Assembly: GCF_026212465.1 (NCBI RefSeq)
Contig: NC_080057.1
Span: 16,068,209-16,132,208 of the forward strand
DNA from: Amaranthus tricolor
Taxonomy: Eukaryota > Streptophyta > Magnoliopsida > Caryophyllales > Amaranthaceae
Direction: 5' to 3'
DNA length: 64,000 bases
Shown in pieces: positions 24,101 to 35,393 of this stretch. The position numbers and the translations under genes are program-made. Position 1 is the stretch's first letter. Each line of letters opens with the position of its first letter. The notes under the pieces are model-generated. The model ran no database searches. It was not told where the DNA came from and saw nothing but the letters and a program-made list of their open reading frames with translations.

Positions 24101-25193
24101 ATGCAGCCTTGTGTGGGCTCCTTTGGTATCTTCATTTCATACAACCACATTTGTATCAGATTTGCACGAAACTTGGCACACAACACTCTTTGGTATATAT
24201 TATTGTCTTGAAGTGGATAGAATTGAAAATAATAGTCATATGCTAGAAATTACGTGTTAAGTTGCGATTTTATGCGTTTTTGTCAATTTCGCGCGTAAAG
24301 TAGGTCAAACTTGGTTTGTTATGCACGAAACTTGGCACAACACTATTTGGTATATATTATTGTGTTGAAGTGGTTAGAATTGAAAATCATAGTCATATGC
24401 TACAAATTACGTGTTAAGTTGCGATTTTATGCGTTTTTAACCGTTTTTAACACTTTTGCGCGTAAAGTAGCTCAAACTTGGTTTGTTTTGCACGAAACTT
24501 GGCACACAACACTATTTGGTATATATTATTGTGTTGAAGTTGTTAGAATTGAAAATCGTAGTCATATGCTAGAAATTACGTGTTAAGTTGCGATTTTATG
24601 CGTTTTTAACCGTATTTAACACTTTTGCGCATAAAGTAGCTCAAACTTGGTTTTGATGCGAAACCGGGGCTGATTAAGGCCTTGGTTATGCAAGGATTAA
24701 TGTTGTGCGGAAGCTTTGATTAATGAAACAGACAAAAACTACAAATGATCATGAAAAGAACATGAAACAACCACAAACACTTAGACAATTCTGATCTAGC
24801 AAATTGTCGAGCAGCCCTCCTTCAGCTCAGCTTCTAGGAGTCCACGGGGATTGTTAGAATGGTTTAAGGACCTTGATAGCTAGATCCAAGTACCGAGATT
24901 CCATTTCCACTTTAGCCTAGGTCCTGGATGCATAGGTTTAGTCTCCACGTGTCGTGCACGGTGGTGTGGTCACTAGTTTGTTGCTATGTCGTGACGTCTG
25001 TATGCAGCCTTGTGTGCAGCCCTTCTTCAGCTCAGCTTCTAGGAGTCCACGAGGATTGTTAGAATGGTTTAAGGACCTTAATAGCTAGATCCAAGTACCG
25101 AGATTCCATTTCCACTTTATCCTCGGTCCTGGATGCATAGGTTTGGTCTCCACGTGTCGTGCAGGTGGTCTGGTCACTAGTTTGCTGCTGTGT
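21121..25193. repeat. Satellite array, block 2 (diverged monomers)
   Basis: Monomer starts at 21471, 22442, 23549 and 24655, with lengths of about 971, 1107 and 1106 bp; the last is cut by the chromovirus after 539 bp. Same segment order as block 1, but monomers differ from each other at many positions and carry small rearrangements, for example near 22260-22310 and 23200-23220. Homogenisation has not reached here recently. No gene. Confidence 0.94.
25189..25193. other. Target site duplication, left copy (tgtgt)
   Basis: tgtgt before the element recurs exactly at 38814-38818 after it, marking a single integration event into the satellite. Confidence 0.93.
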
Positions 25194-27557
25194 TGTAACG
25201 GCCCGGTTTAAGTAACCCGGAAAATCATATGAAAACATGATCCCGGTTCACAAACGGACACAAATAAAATTATTTTTTTTTACTCGGATCGTCAACGCAA
25301 GAAACACGCCGAACAAAGAAAAGAAGTCAGCGGAAGTCTTTACATAGAACTCGAGAGTCTACCGGCCTCTAGACTAGCTAAAAAGTTGTACGAAATAAAA
25401 AGAAAAACGTCATAAACTTTCGTTACATAAACCGAGTTATTTCGACTCATAAACTTATTACAAAATATATATTAGTCTTGATGGTTATGGGTTCTAAGCT
25501 GAGTCCTCACTCCAGCCCCCACCTGCAATCAACCTACTGCACGTCGTATGACAACACGTAGCAAGTTCCAAAGAACAACCAATACACGTCAGAGACATCA
25601 TACATATGTCAAACAGGTTGAATACAAGCATTGTGTTTATCCTAGCATGCAAAGGCTCTAATATATATTCATTATTCAATATCTCCAATCTTGTAACGTT
25701 GCCCATCCTGTTCGGGTCGTTCAAGTATAAACCATTTATTTCTTTTAGATAATTCCAACTTGTAACGTTGCCCGTCCTGTTCGGGTCGTTCAAGTATAAA
25801 TTCAAATATTTTTGGTGGAATACACTTGGGAGAGCTAATCCCAAGGCAACCACCGACCTAAGACATTGCCCGTCCTGTTCGGGTCGCCAAAGGCTAAAGT
25901 ATGCATAACCCCATGGTGACCGTAATGATCCAAAACTGCCATGGGAACAATAATTTATAATATTCCAAACCATTGTTAACCCTCTTTGGGTAACATAACC
26001 AAACGTCAATCCCTTTGGGTGACAAACACATAAATGCTCAATTTTCACTAAATTATTCCATATTATTTGAGGTGTATAATCCTTATGTGATTTACAATGC
26101 TTCGATTAGAAATAAAACAACATTACTTGCACAACCATATAACAGTATGGTCTAAGCGTGTACCTTAAACGCTGCAAACACACGTTGCTCAAGCACAATA
26201 GGAATTTCGCCCTCTTATAAATCGAGGTCCTATATAACACACACAAAACGATCACATATTAGATCGTGTTTACACATTTAATCCACTCCATACCACTAAG
26301 ATATCACTAAGACTTGATAATTTTAAATATTTTCATCCAATTTCCAATGATTCCAAAAATTAATTTCTGACCAGAAACTTTATTGGCCATTTCAGACATT
26401 TTAGAAAATTCAAATGAAAAATCTGACTTCGCCGTTGCGTTCGGAATGCGTCAATTACCTTGGGTACCAAATTTCATAATTTCTAACATCCATTTACTAT
26501 TTTTAATTATTATAAGCGTTTAACGAGTTTTTAACGCAATGGTGCTTAAAACAACGGAAAACGACTAACGTTTCCGAGTCGGTACCTCTAACGAGGCGGA
26601 ACAGCTGCTGCCGCCTACATTTATATATTATTATTTTTTTTTTTATTCATTATTATTATTAGTTTATATATACATTATCAACCCTTTTTAAATCTCATGA
26701 CCAAAATAACTCTTGCAAGGTCACATTTACAAAATCCTTCAAGAGACATGAAATTTCATAAATTATGATAACTAAATTAAATACTTAATTCTCTTAACAA
26801 ATTAAATTTTGTAGAGAATTACAAAACTAAATCACCCTTTTAAATCAAGACACACATATATATAAATATAAATCAAGAACATAACTTAATCCTTTTAACA
26901 AAATTAAGGTTTATTAAAGGATTGTTAAAGAAAATTACATAAAAATATACTCAATCCTCCTCAAAGTCATAGGATATCATCATACATAAAATGTAATTCA
27001 TCTTAGAAAACCTTGTATATAAAATCTATAACTAGCAATTCAATTAAACTTACCTCTTTGATCAAAAGATTGAATGGAAGAACAAGAGAACAATTTTTTT
27101 TTTCTTGAAATGCCGAATCACAAGCCCAAAGGAGAGAATTTTTCTGATTTTTTTTTGTTCAATTGGAAGCTTAGAAGGGTGAAGAACTCAAATGGTTTTC
27201 AAAAGGATTAATAGGCAATTAAGGGATGAGCTTAATGTGCCTTAATACACACTTATGAGAGGAGTTACAAGACTCCTCCCATTCCTTCACACAACCGGTC
27301 ACCCTTCCCCTTCCCTAATCTTTTATTTATTTTTTAATTAATTAATTAATTATATAATTGTCTATTTATTTTTTGTTAAAAGCAGAAAAGAAATATTACA
27401 CAATAACAACGTATGCGATAAAACGCGTTACCGTTAAATAAACTTACTTCGTTTCTTATAATTAACCATGTAAAATAATAGAATTCAATATTACTTATTT
27501 ATTTTATTTTGTTATACTTTATTTTATTATAAACCCGATAATTTACGGGGTGTTACA
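25194..27557 (-). repeat. 3' LTR of the chromovirus (2364 bp)
   Basis: On the plus strand it begins tgtaacggcc and ends ggtgttaca. Compared with the other LTR it lacks 28 bp between two gtcaac copies near 25292 and ~176 bp near 26870 between aaatata motifs. Both look like deletions at short direct repeats. It contains three copies of a motif ending cctgttcgggtcg near 25700, 25770 and 25875. A 184-codon minus-strand frame (25494-26048) runs over these repeats and is also present in the other LTR; I do not take it as a gene. Confidence 0.93.
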
Positions 27558-27578
27558 GACTACCCCCCTTAAAAGAAG
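27558..27578 (-). other. Polypurine tract of the chromovirus
   Basis: On the minus strand this reads as a purine tract with AAGGGGGGTAG directly before the 3' LTR. A second close copy of the tract plus its flank lies ~150 bp away at 27708-27740. Confidence 0.8.
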
Positions 27579-27725
27579 TTACGTCCTCGTAACTTGCATG
27601 GCAACGGAAAACGCTGAACACACATGTTATCATAACACAACACTTGCAAAAAGGCAAAATTACCAACCAAAAGATTTATCATTATTCGCGCGAAATTCCT
27701 ATCGCTGTCTACCCCCCTTAAGAAG
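27579..27725 (-). other. Non-coding stretch between polypurine tract and chromodomain
   Basis: No conserved coding is seen. It includes the start of the duplicated polypurine tract near 27708. The 67-codon plus-strand frame here is on the antisense strand of the element and looks fortuitous. Confidence 0.5.
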
Positions 27726-27989
27726 TTACGTCCCTGTAATGCTACTAACCTGAAAGAGGTGAGGGTACTTTTCTCGCATAGAGTCTTCCGTTTCCCATGT
27801 AGCCGCTTTATGCTCGTGATTTGACCACAGGACCTTTACCATAGTTATATTCTTTCGTCGCGTACTACGGACCTTCGTATCCAAGATTCTAACCGGTTTC
27901 TCAGAGTATGACAAGGATGTATCTAAATCTAAAGGTTCGGGATCTAAGACATGAGAGGCTGCGGCATGATATCGCTTAAGCTGCGACAC
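27726..27989 (-). pseudogene. pol: Chromodomain and integrase C-terminus of chromovirus pol
   Basis: An 87-residue end of the polyprotein. After the linker (SQLKRYHAAASHV) comes a chromodomain-like segment: VRILDTKVRSTRRKNITMVK, then VLWSNH and ATWETEDSMREKYPHLF. These aromatic and acidic positions are typical of the chromodomain in Tekay-type integrases, which tethers the integrase to chromatin. It is out of frame with the integrase core because of an A-run slip near 28007-28013. Confidence 0.85.
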
Positions 27990-27999
27990 ATGGAATACA

Positions 28000-28674
28000 T
28001 CATGTACCTTTTTTCAAGGAGTTTGGAAGGGCTAACCGATAAGCCACCTTACCCACACGTTCCAAAATTTCATATGGTCCTATGAATCGAGGGCTCAACT
28101 TTCCACGAATACCAAAACGTATTACTCCGTGCATGGGTGACACGCAAAGTAATACGCGTTCGCCCACGGTGAACTCTTCTGGTCGTCGCTTCAAATTAGC
28201 ATAAGACTTTTGACGATCCTGTGCCGCTTTCAAACGATCCCTTATCAACTTCACTTTTGCAGTCATCTGAAATAACAACAAAGGTCCCAAGGTCACCGCT
28301 TCGGTGAAATCATCCCAATAAACCGGACTACGACAACGACGCCCATACAAAGCCTCAAATGGAGCCATCTGTATAGATGTCTGATAACTGTTGTTGCAAG
28401 AAAATTCGACCAGGTCCAAATGTTCATCCCACGACCCTTGCCATTCCATGGCAATAGCGCGCAACATATCTTCTAGAATCTGATTTATCCGTTCCGTCTG
28501 CCCATCCGTCTGCGGGTGGGAAGACGTACTATAAAGTAACGTAGTGCCCATTGCCTGATGCAAGGTTTGCCAAAATTGTGACAAATACCGTGTATCTCTA
28601 TCGGACACAATAGTACGGGGCACACCATGAAATCGCACGACATACTTAATGTAAGCTCGAGCTAACTGTTCCAT
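28000..28674 (-). pseudogene. pol: Chromovirus integrase core, second part
   Basis: A 224-residue frame carrying the second Asp (IVSDRDTRY) and the Glu (HPQTDGQTERINQILED) of the Ty3-gypsy integrase catalytic triad, followed by the GPY/F-type region (FIGPYEILERVGKVAYRLALP). The N-terminal end is separated from the upstream fragment by a small frameshifting deletion near 28690-28705, and the C-terminal end by an A-run slip. Non-functional as it stands. Confidence 0.9.
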
Positions 28675-29548
28675 CTCCCAACGACAACTGATAGGGATAA
28701 AACGGGCTTATGACCCATAATGCATCATTTACCGCCTTCGTCCGGGGTAAACCCACAATAAAATCCATAGAGATATCATCCCACTTCCATACCGGTATCT
28801 CCAAAGGTTGTAGTAAACCTCCTGGTCTTTTATGCTCACTTTTAACCTTTTGACAAGTCAAACAGGGCGAGGCATAATCTGCAATATCCTTCTTCATCCC
28901 AGACCACCAAAACATTAGCTTAAGGTCTTGATACATTTTGTCACCGCCTAGATGGACTGAAAATTTTGTACAATGGGCCTCATCCAAGATACGTTTCTTC
29001 AAAGATTCTTCCCCTGTCGGCAAACACCAGCGACCATTGAACCTCAAGCTCCCATCTTCATGAACAAAGAATCCCTCCACTTTTCCTTCCCGAGCTTGCT
29101 CCTTCAACTTCAATAGTTTCGGGTCTTTATCTTGGGAATTTAAAATTTCTTCAAAGAACGAAAGTCGAATAGACAAAGCATTCAGACATCCCTGTAATTC
29201 ACCCTTACACACCACTTCCAAGTTCAACCTCGCAAAATCCCGATGCAACTCTTCAACTCCGTCCAAGGCGGACAACGAGTAATTGGACTTCCTACTCAAC
29301 GCATCGGCTACTAAATTTGCTCGTCCCTCATGATATATGAACTCCAAATCATAATCTGTCATCAACTCTAGCCACCGACGTTGTCGAATGTTTAAATCGG
29401 GCTGAATGTAGAGATACTTCAGACTCTGATGATCAGTGTAGATCCTACATTTGACGCCATACAAGTAATGCCGCCATATTTTGAGAGAAAACACTATAGC
29501 AGCTAACTCCAAATCATGGGTAGTATAATTAACTTCATGTACTTTCAA
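28646..29548 (-). pseudogene. pol: Chromovirus RNase H end, integrase zinc finger and first catalytic Asp
   Basis: A 300-residue frame. It starts in RNase H ([11 protein letters not shown], and the VADALSRK end motif), then the integrase HHCC zinc finger (His pair near HCTKFSVH, and CLTC), then the first integrase Asp in SMDFIVGLP. It then goes out of frame: the last ~20 residues are unrelated because of a small deletion just after the first Asp. In the same frame as the preceding fragment except for the TGA at 29552-29554. Confidence 0.9.
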
Positions 29549-29551
29549 TTG

Positions 29552-29803
29552 TCATGATGCGTAAGCAATCACCTTACGGTCCTGCATCAGTACACAACCC
29601 AATCCTTTCTTCGATGCGTCACTGTAAACAATATAATCCAACTTTGGGTCAGGTAGAGTAAGAACAGGAGCCATAGTTAACCTTTCCTTCAAAGTCACGA
29701 AGGCCTGTTCACACTTGTCTGTCCACTCGAACTTCTTCTCTTTCTTCATCAATGAAGTCATGGGCCGAGCAATACGCGAGTAATCCGTAACAAAACGACG
29801 GTA
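29552..29803 (-). pseudogene. pol: Chromovirus RNase H, N-terminal fragment
   Basis: The frame from the solo-LTR boundary to TGA 29552-29554 carries the RT connection end (RRFVTDYSRIARP) and the start of RNase H (IVYSDASKKGLGCVLMQ, with its first catalytic Asp). The stop lies between this and the next fragment, which continues in the same frame. The upstream end is cut by the nested LTR. Confidence 0.88.
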
Positions 29804-29805
29804 AT
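29801..29805. other. Target site duplication of the nested LTR, left copy (gtaat)
   Basis: gtaat recurs at 32827-32831. Removing the insert plus one copy puts the chromovirus RT reading frame back in register across the site. Confidence 0.9.
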
Positions 29806-32800
29806 TGAAATAGACTATATTTAATAAAGCTTAATTATAAGTGATTAAGCTGATTGGGGTTATAAAGTATGTTAATTCGAGTAATAATATTATTATTTTG
29901 ATAATCTTGACTCAAGTATTTCATTTGTTAACATTTTCAAGAAAGAGGTATATTTTATTTAATGTATAAAATGTATAAAGAATACTTCGATAAAAGTGTA
30001 TTTTAATTATATTTTATTAATTGATTACCATTTTATCTTTATAAAAATAAATTTAAATAAAGTATTGAAAACTAAATTCGTAAATGCAATCTTTATTCAT
30101 ACTACCAATTACTTATTTTATAATTGCTTATTGTACCCTTACAACACGTCTTATATAAGACTGTCTTACGATGAGACGGCTTTAATAGAATTTTATGGGT
30201 CAAAGTTAAAAATAAACCCATTCTTTATCTCATTTTAAATCGACATACTCACCCCTTCCCTTCATCCTCTACTCTTTCCTTCTCTCATTTTTCCCTCACC
30301 CTCCAAAACTCATGTATCTCCATCTCCCTCTTTGTCTGCGGCTCCTTCCTCCATTTCAGAACCAACTGTGACTCTCTTCCTCCACTTAAGACCCGTCGTG
30401 TTTCTCCCCCACAACCAGCAGTAGCAGGCTGCGGTTCTCCCCTCCACGAGCAGCAACAACGGGCTGCGTTTCCTCCCCAACAACCACCTACAATCTTACC
30501 TTAAGTTGAAAGGTCCTTCAATGGTGATTGAGGTAATCCACAAACTATTCCTTTTAAGTATTAATTGAATGTTTTAAAGTAGTTTGGTATGTGGATTCAA
30601 TTTGGGTCGTGGATTCAATTTGGGTATCAACTTGAATTTAATTAGAGTATATGAGTTTAATTAGTAATTGGGTTCTTGCTAGTGTTGATTAGTATTGGTT
30701 ATTTGGGTTATTTGGTTTCTAGTATGAAATTTAATATTTGGATATTGAGATTTCAGCTCAAAAACTGAGCATTCTGTTTTGGCCATTTTCGGTCAGTTGT
30801 AATTGTTTCTAGGTTCTGGTGTCTTCTTAGAATTTGTAGAGCTTTGAGTCGCGGTCGTGTGGGCACTTAAATCGCCTCTATACGAGTTCGTATGAGAGAG
30901 TTATGTTTCAAACAGTGGTATACCCGCAGGCTGTCACGAAAATCAACACTGAACCTTCTGTTTTGGCTATTTTGGGATAGTTTTGATTGTTTTTGGGTTC
31001 TGGTGTCTGCACGAAATTTGTAGAGCTTTGAGTCGCAATCACGTAGGCACTTGAATCGCCCCAAGATGAGTTCGTATGAGGGAGTTATGTTCAAAACAGT
31101 GGTATACCCGCAGGCTGTCATGAAAATCAACACTGAACCTTCTGTTTTGGCTATTTTGGGATTGTTTTGATTGTTTTTAGGTTCTTGTATCTGCATGATA
31201 TTTGTAGAGCTTCGAGTCGCGATCACGTAGGCACTTGAATCGCCCCGAGATGAATTCGTATGAGAGAATTATGACCAAATTACTAACAAGTGTCTTGTTA
31301 TGGTACTAAAATGGAATTTATTATGTGGGATTAGGAAGTATAAAATAAATTGGAGGTTTAAGGTTATGTATTGAGTAATTGAGATTAACTTAGGTTTATT
31401 GTGTTCCTTTTATGGATTGGTATTGTTGGGTTATGGATCTTAATTGAATAATATGAGTGTTTGGTTCAAGTATAAATTTGGGAACATATGAATTGATTGG
31501 TGTTTTAATTATTGATTGTTATTCATGGCGTAGAATGGTAATCTACAAGCAAACTACTACCCTATCTTTTAAATTTAATTCAAGTATTTCAAAGTTCAAG
31601 TTATGTTTTATAAGGTGTGGTATTACTACTATTGATATTTGAGCAAAATCGTTTGGTGTTTGAAACTGTGGATTTTGACCTTGTTTGACCTTGCTCCTGG
31701 TCCTTATTAAATTATTGTTTTGAATGTGCATATGTTTTTATATATGAGCTTTCAAATATTGTATTATGAAAATGAGGTATGATTGTTGATTTCAAAGAAA
31801 ATCAACTGAATTATTGTTTTGTTTTATATTGAAATGTTCGACATTGAAAAATGTCCGTTTTTGGAAATTGTCAACGGATATTTATATCCGGATTATTGTG
31901 AAATCCTATAGCTTGATAATAGGTAATGGTTATTCGGATCGGTCTCGAGCCCCCGATCCCGTTTCGTTCTTGCAAGAACCGTATTTCGGTGATGACGATC
32001 ACCCGTGTTCTCAGGATTTAGATCAAGCCTACTTCCTGACGGTCCATATATTCCCACGTTTTAAAGTGTTGTTAAATTATTGATTTAATATGAATTTGAA
32101 TAAATACATTTCGTACATAAAGTATTGTTTGTTTCGCAAATGAGATCATATTTGTCATTTGCCGTATTGTTTCGCTATTGACTTGTAAAGTAATAGCCGC
32201 ATTTTGATTTACGCTATTAACTTGTAAAGTTATAGCCGTGTTTTGATTCGTTATGAACTAAATGTTCTTAGCCGTATTTACGTCGATATCAAACGGTCTT
32301 TTAAAAGAGTTTTAGATTTGGATAAAATAATGTTTATAAATGATTACCAAGTGAACAAGAAATTTGATTTGGAAATGTTTGTTAATGACTTGTATACAAA
32401 TATAGTAGTTTGTTGGATTACTCAACAATGCAATTGTTGTCAGTTTTATTTTATAGGGTCTATCTCTTACAGGGGGTAGATCCACTTTCAGGTTGCCATC
32501 TTTAGTGCAGATGGATGTGCTGCTCATTTATGTGTCATGTGTTGCGATAGTGAGGACATCGTTTTCGGAAGGTTAACTTATAATGACATTTTGACAAATC
32601 ATGTCGTTGTATAAAAAAAATAGATATTTTATAATGTCTTAATTTAGTTTATAACTGGGTTGTAAGTAATTGTATTACAGTTTTGTAAAGTTTTTAAATA
32701 CTCTGATATTGGTTGCTGTGGCTATCGAGCCACAGGTCGGATTCAGCCCAGACTTCTATAAGTCTTCCGCTGTGCTTTGTAGACAATATTATTATTATAT

Positions 32801-32826
32801 TGTTTACGCCGGTTTGGGCTGTTTCA
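29806..32826 (+). mobile_element. Solo LTR (3.0 kb) of a Ty3-gypsy element nested in chromovirus pol
   Basis: Begins TGAAATAG and ends CTGTTTCA, flanked by a 5-bp gtaat duplication. There are no coding domains and no second LTR, so this is best read as a solo LTR left by LTR-LTR recombination. Its right end (ccggtttgggctgtttca) and an inner gaagtct/gcgga motif resemble the U5 end of the surrounding chromovirus LTR, so it may be a related gypsy family reading on the plus strand. It contains three 184-bp tandem repeats at 30774-31270. Small ORFs in it are AT-rich and show no recognisable domain. Confidence 0.82.
30774..31270. repeat. 184-bp tandem repeats inside the solo LTR
   Basis: Copies start with ctgttttggc at 30774, 30958 and 31142; the third is partial. 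They share gagtcgc and gttcgtatgag motifs and differ by scattered substitutions. Probably regulatory or structural repeats of the LTR. Confidence 0.85.
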
Positions 32827-33309
32827 GTAATACTCGGCCAAGCCTAAGAAACTTCGCACCTCGGAGACATTCTTGGGTGACGAACAACTTCGAACTGCCT
32901 CCACCTTCACCGGATCCACCGAAATACCTTCCTTAGAAACAAAATGACCCAAAAATGATACCTTTTCCAACCAGAATTCACACTTTGACAATTTTGCGTA
33001 CAACTTGTTTTCTCGCAGGGTTTGCAGGACAAATCGTAGATGTTTCTGATGTTCATCTCGGTCCTTCGAATAGACCAATATGTCATCAATAAAGATAACG
33101 ACGAATTTATCCAGGTACGCACTAAACACTTGGTTCATTAAGCACATGAATGCAGCTGGAGCATTTGTCAACCCAAACGGCATCACGGTGAACTCATAAT
33201 GTCCATAACGTGTTCTGAAAGCGGTTTTATGTATATCCCCTTCAGCTATTCTTAGCTGATGATAACCCGATCTTAAGTCAATTTTAGAAAAGATCCCGGC
33301 TCCTCTCAA
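32827..33309 (-). pseudogene. pol: Chromovirus reverse transcriptase, catalytic part
   Basis: RT fingers-palm segment: [15 protein letters not shown] (first Asp), then [17 protein letters not shown], then the catalytic FIDDILVYS, then the connection region ending LGLAEYY at the nested LTR. It copies the RNA genome into DNA in an intact element. The frame stays open here but is separated from the N-terminal RT part by a deletion with a frameshift (~33310-33325). Confidence 0.92.
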
Positions 33310-33322
33310 TTGATCAAATAAG

Positions 33323-33691
33323 TCATCTATCCAGGGTAACGGTTACCTTGTTTAACTTTCTGTAGTCGATGCATAATCTCAAACTACCATCTTTCTTTCT
33401 TACAAACAAAACTGGAGCGCCCCAAGGTGAAACACTAGGTCGAACATAACCCTTATCCAACAATTCTTCAAGCTGAGACTTTAATTCCTCCATCTCCTTC
33501 GGAGCCATACGATAAGGGGCCTTCGAAATCGGCCCAGTCCCAGGTATCAAGTCTATCGTGAAGTCAATTTCCCGTTGAGGTGGCATACCGGGAATCTCGT
33601 CAGGAAAAACATCCAAAAATTCATTCACTACAGCAATATCCTTGGGGTCCTCCTCCTTCTTTCCCCCTTGGCTGATATGACGTAAGTACAA
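33323..33691 (-). pseudogene. pol: Chromovirus RT N-terminal part
   Basis: A 122-residue frame, in the same frame as the protease fragment upstream but cut off from it by TAG 33701-33703. It contains the RT entry region ([17 protein letters not shown]), [19 protein letters not shown], and [18 protein letters not shown] with CIDYRKLNK. It ends after KVTV, where a short deletion destroys the frame. Confidence 0.9.
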
Positions 33692-33700
33692 AGGGTGTCC

Positions 33701-34567
33701 CTACCTCATGAGTCTTTGCAATTCTAAAGTCGATACCAAATTCGTTCGGGGTCCTTTTTGAAATTTCCGATATCTAACCTTTTCCCCTCTTGGTCCTTCT
33801 AGCGTCACTCTCTGCTCCCTACATTCTATAGTGGCTTTATATTTTCCTAACCAGTCCATCCCCAAAATTACCTCTAAGCCTTCCATATCTAACACATACA
33901 AGTCACTAGGAAAAATGACCTTCTTTATTCTTAAGGGCACTTCCTTATACAATCTATCACAATTGTACAATCTTCCCGATGGAACAACCACTATATAAGA
34001 AACTTTTTCAAATGTTCCTAAATTCAACTCCTCTACTTTACTCTTTGCAAGAAATGAACATGTTGCACCCGAGTCAAAAAGTACATTAACAACTACAGAA
34101 TGAATGGTGAACGTACTTGTAACTACATTCGTTGCTTGGTCAGCTTCCCTTGCACTGACCGCAGTTACCCGTCCACCAAACGGCTGTGCATTTATTCCTT
34201 CCACTTGATTACCCCCACGTTGCATAGCTGACCCTTCGATTCGGTTTCCATCCACCCGGCCTTGTCCCCTACTAATAGGTCGCTGAAACCTCTGAGCAGT
34301 GTTTCCATGATTACCATTTTCGTACTGCAGGTTGACTTGCCTTTCGAAGTTATTCAAATTCTGCTGCCGGTGCTGCCCACCTGGTTGTTGACTCCCACTC
34401 CCTTTCTTGATGTAGCATTTATACTCCCTATGTCCTCTCTTGTGGCAAAAATTACATTCAACCAAATTCCCATCACAATTCTTTCCAGGATAGTTTCCCC
34501 TGCATCTTCTACAGAAATATTTCCTTTCATTGCCATCTCGGTCCAGTAATGGCTTACCAGGCTTCAC
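33701..34567 (-). pseudogene. Chromovirus gag zinc knuckles and protease
   Basis: A 288-residue fragment. Two zinc-knuckle-like segments: CRRCRGNYPGKNC (19-31), where the usual histidine is a Tyr, and the canonical CNFCHKRGHREYKC (38-51). A Gln/Gly/Arg-rich linker follows, then a retropepsin-like protease with FDSGATCSFL (catalytic D165) and the second motif VILGMDWL. It is out of frame with the upstream gag part (slip near 34600-34630) and ends in TAG 33701-33703, which separates it from RT in the same frame. Confidence 0.9.
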
Positions 34568-34598
34568 GTCTCCCTTAAACCCAGAATTTGTACTAGAT

Positions 34599-35372
34599 CT
34601 ACTTTCCCTGAAAATTTCCGAAAGTTATAGCTTTCTTTTGATAAAAGTCCGACGAAATCCCTAATGTCTGGCCTGCAATCTCCTTCCTCTTCTCAGGGTC
34701 CTTACCCTTCTCTTTTTTGTTCTCCTTCCTCAGAATGTTCTCTATTTGAGACGCACGCTTGTACATCTGTTCCAGGGTGTTATAGCGGTCGCTCTCAATA
34801 TGTTTTTGAATGTCATATGACAATCCCAGTTCAAATCGCTGCATCTTTTTCTCCTTAGTGGGAACATCGTCAGGACAGTACTGAATATATTCCATAAACT
34901 TTCGGTAATATTCATCAACAGTCATGTCTCCCATCTCCAAACGAGCGAACTCGTTTGACTTATCTTTTCTCACGTGCAAAGGGTATAATTGCTCTCGCAT
35001 AGCCCTTTTAAACAAATCCCAATTAAAGACTCCATTAGTTTGTTCTAATAACCCAGATCTACTATTTGCCCACCAATAGTCGGCTTCACCAACCAAAAAA
35101 AACGCAGCCTGGTTGACCTTCAGTTCCTCTGGGCATTCAAACACATCAAAAAGTTTGTCAAATTCCCTTAACCAGAGCTCGAGTTCCGATGGTTCCCCCT
35201 TACCATTGAAAGTCGAGGGTTTGCTCTGACTGATCCTCTTACTCATATCAGAGGCTAATTCCGACACAGATCTCTCTCGTGGAGTGCCCACATCCGTAAG
35301 AGCTCTTACTAAACTCCTTAGTGTACGGTTGGCACTGTTTCTAGAAAGTCTCTTTCTTGACAAAGGAGGCAT
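34599..35372 (-). CDS. gag: Chromovirus gag capsid part
   Basis: A 257-residue ORF from an ATG. Core retrotransposon gag domain: FNGKGEPSELELWLREFDKL, AAFFLVGEADYWW, and MTVDEYYRKFMEYIQYCPDD, ending in a Lys/Glu-rich region. This is the capsid-forming part. It is followed, in another frame, by the zinc knuckles, so the copy's gag is split by a frameshift. It lies 21 bases after the stop of the acidic pre-gag ORF and in the same frame as it, with two stops between. Confidence 0.88.
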   Translation of the reverse strand: MPPLSRKRLSRNSANRTLRSLVRALTDVGTPRERSVSELASDMSKRISQSKPSTFNGKGEPSELELWLREFDKLFDVFECPEELKVNQAAFFLVGEADYWWANSRSGLLEQTNGVFNWDLFKRAMREQLYPLHVRKDKSNEFARLEMGDMTVDEYYRKFMEYIQYCPDDVPTKEKKMQRFELGLSYDIQKHIESDRYNTLEQMYKRASQIENILRKENKKEKGKDPEKRKEIAGQTLGISSDFYQKKAITFGNFQGK

Positions 35373-35393
35373 CTTATTTTAACGCCAAGCGTC

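Noticed and set aside
25494..26048. 184-codon minus-strand ORF present in both chromovirus LTRs (25494-26048 and 36555-37109)
   Set aside because: It is inside LTRs, its repeated residues come from a DNA repeat, and it has no domain. Both copies are alike because LTRs are alike.
30867..31226. 119-codon minus frame with internally repeated residues
   Set aside because: It is produced by the 184-bp tandem repeats of the solo LTR.
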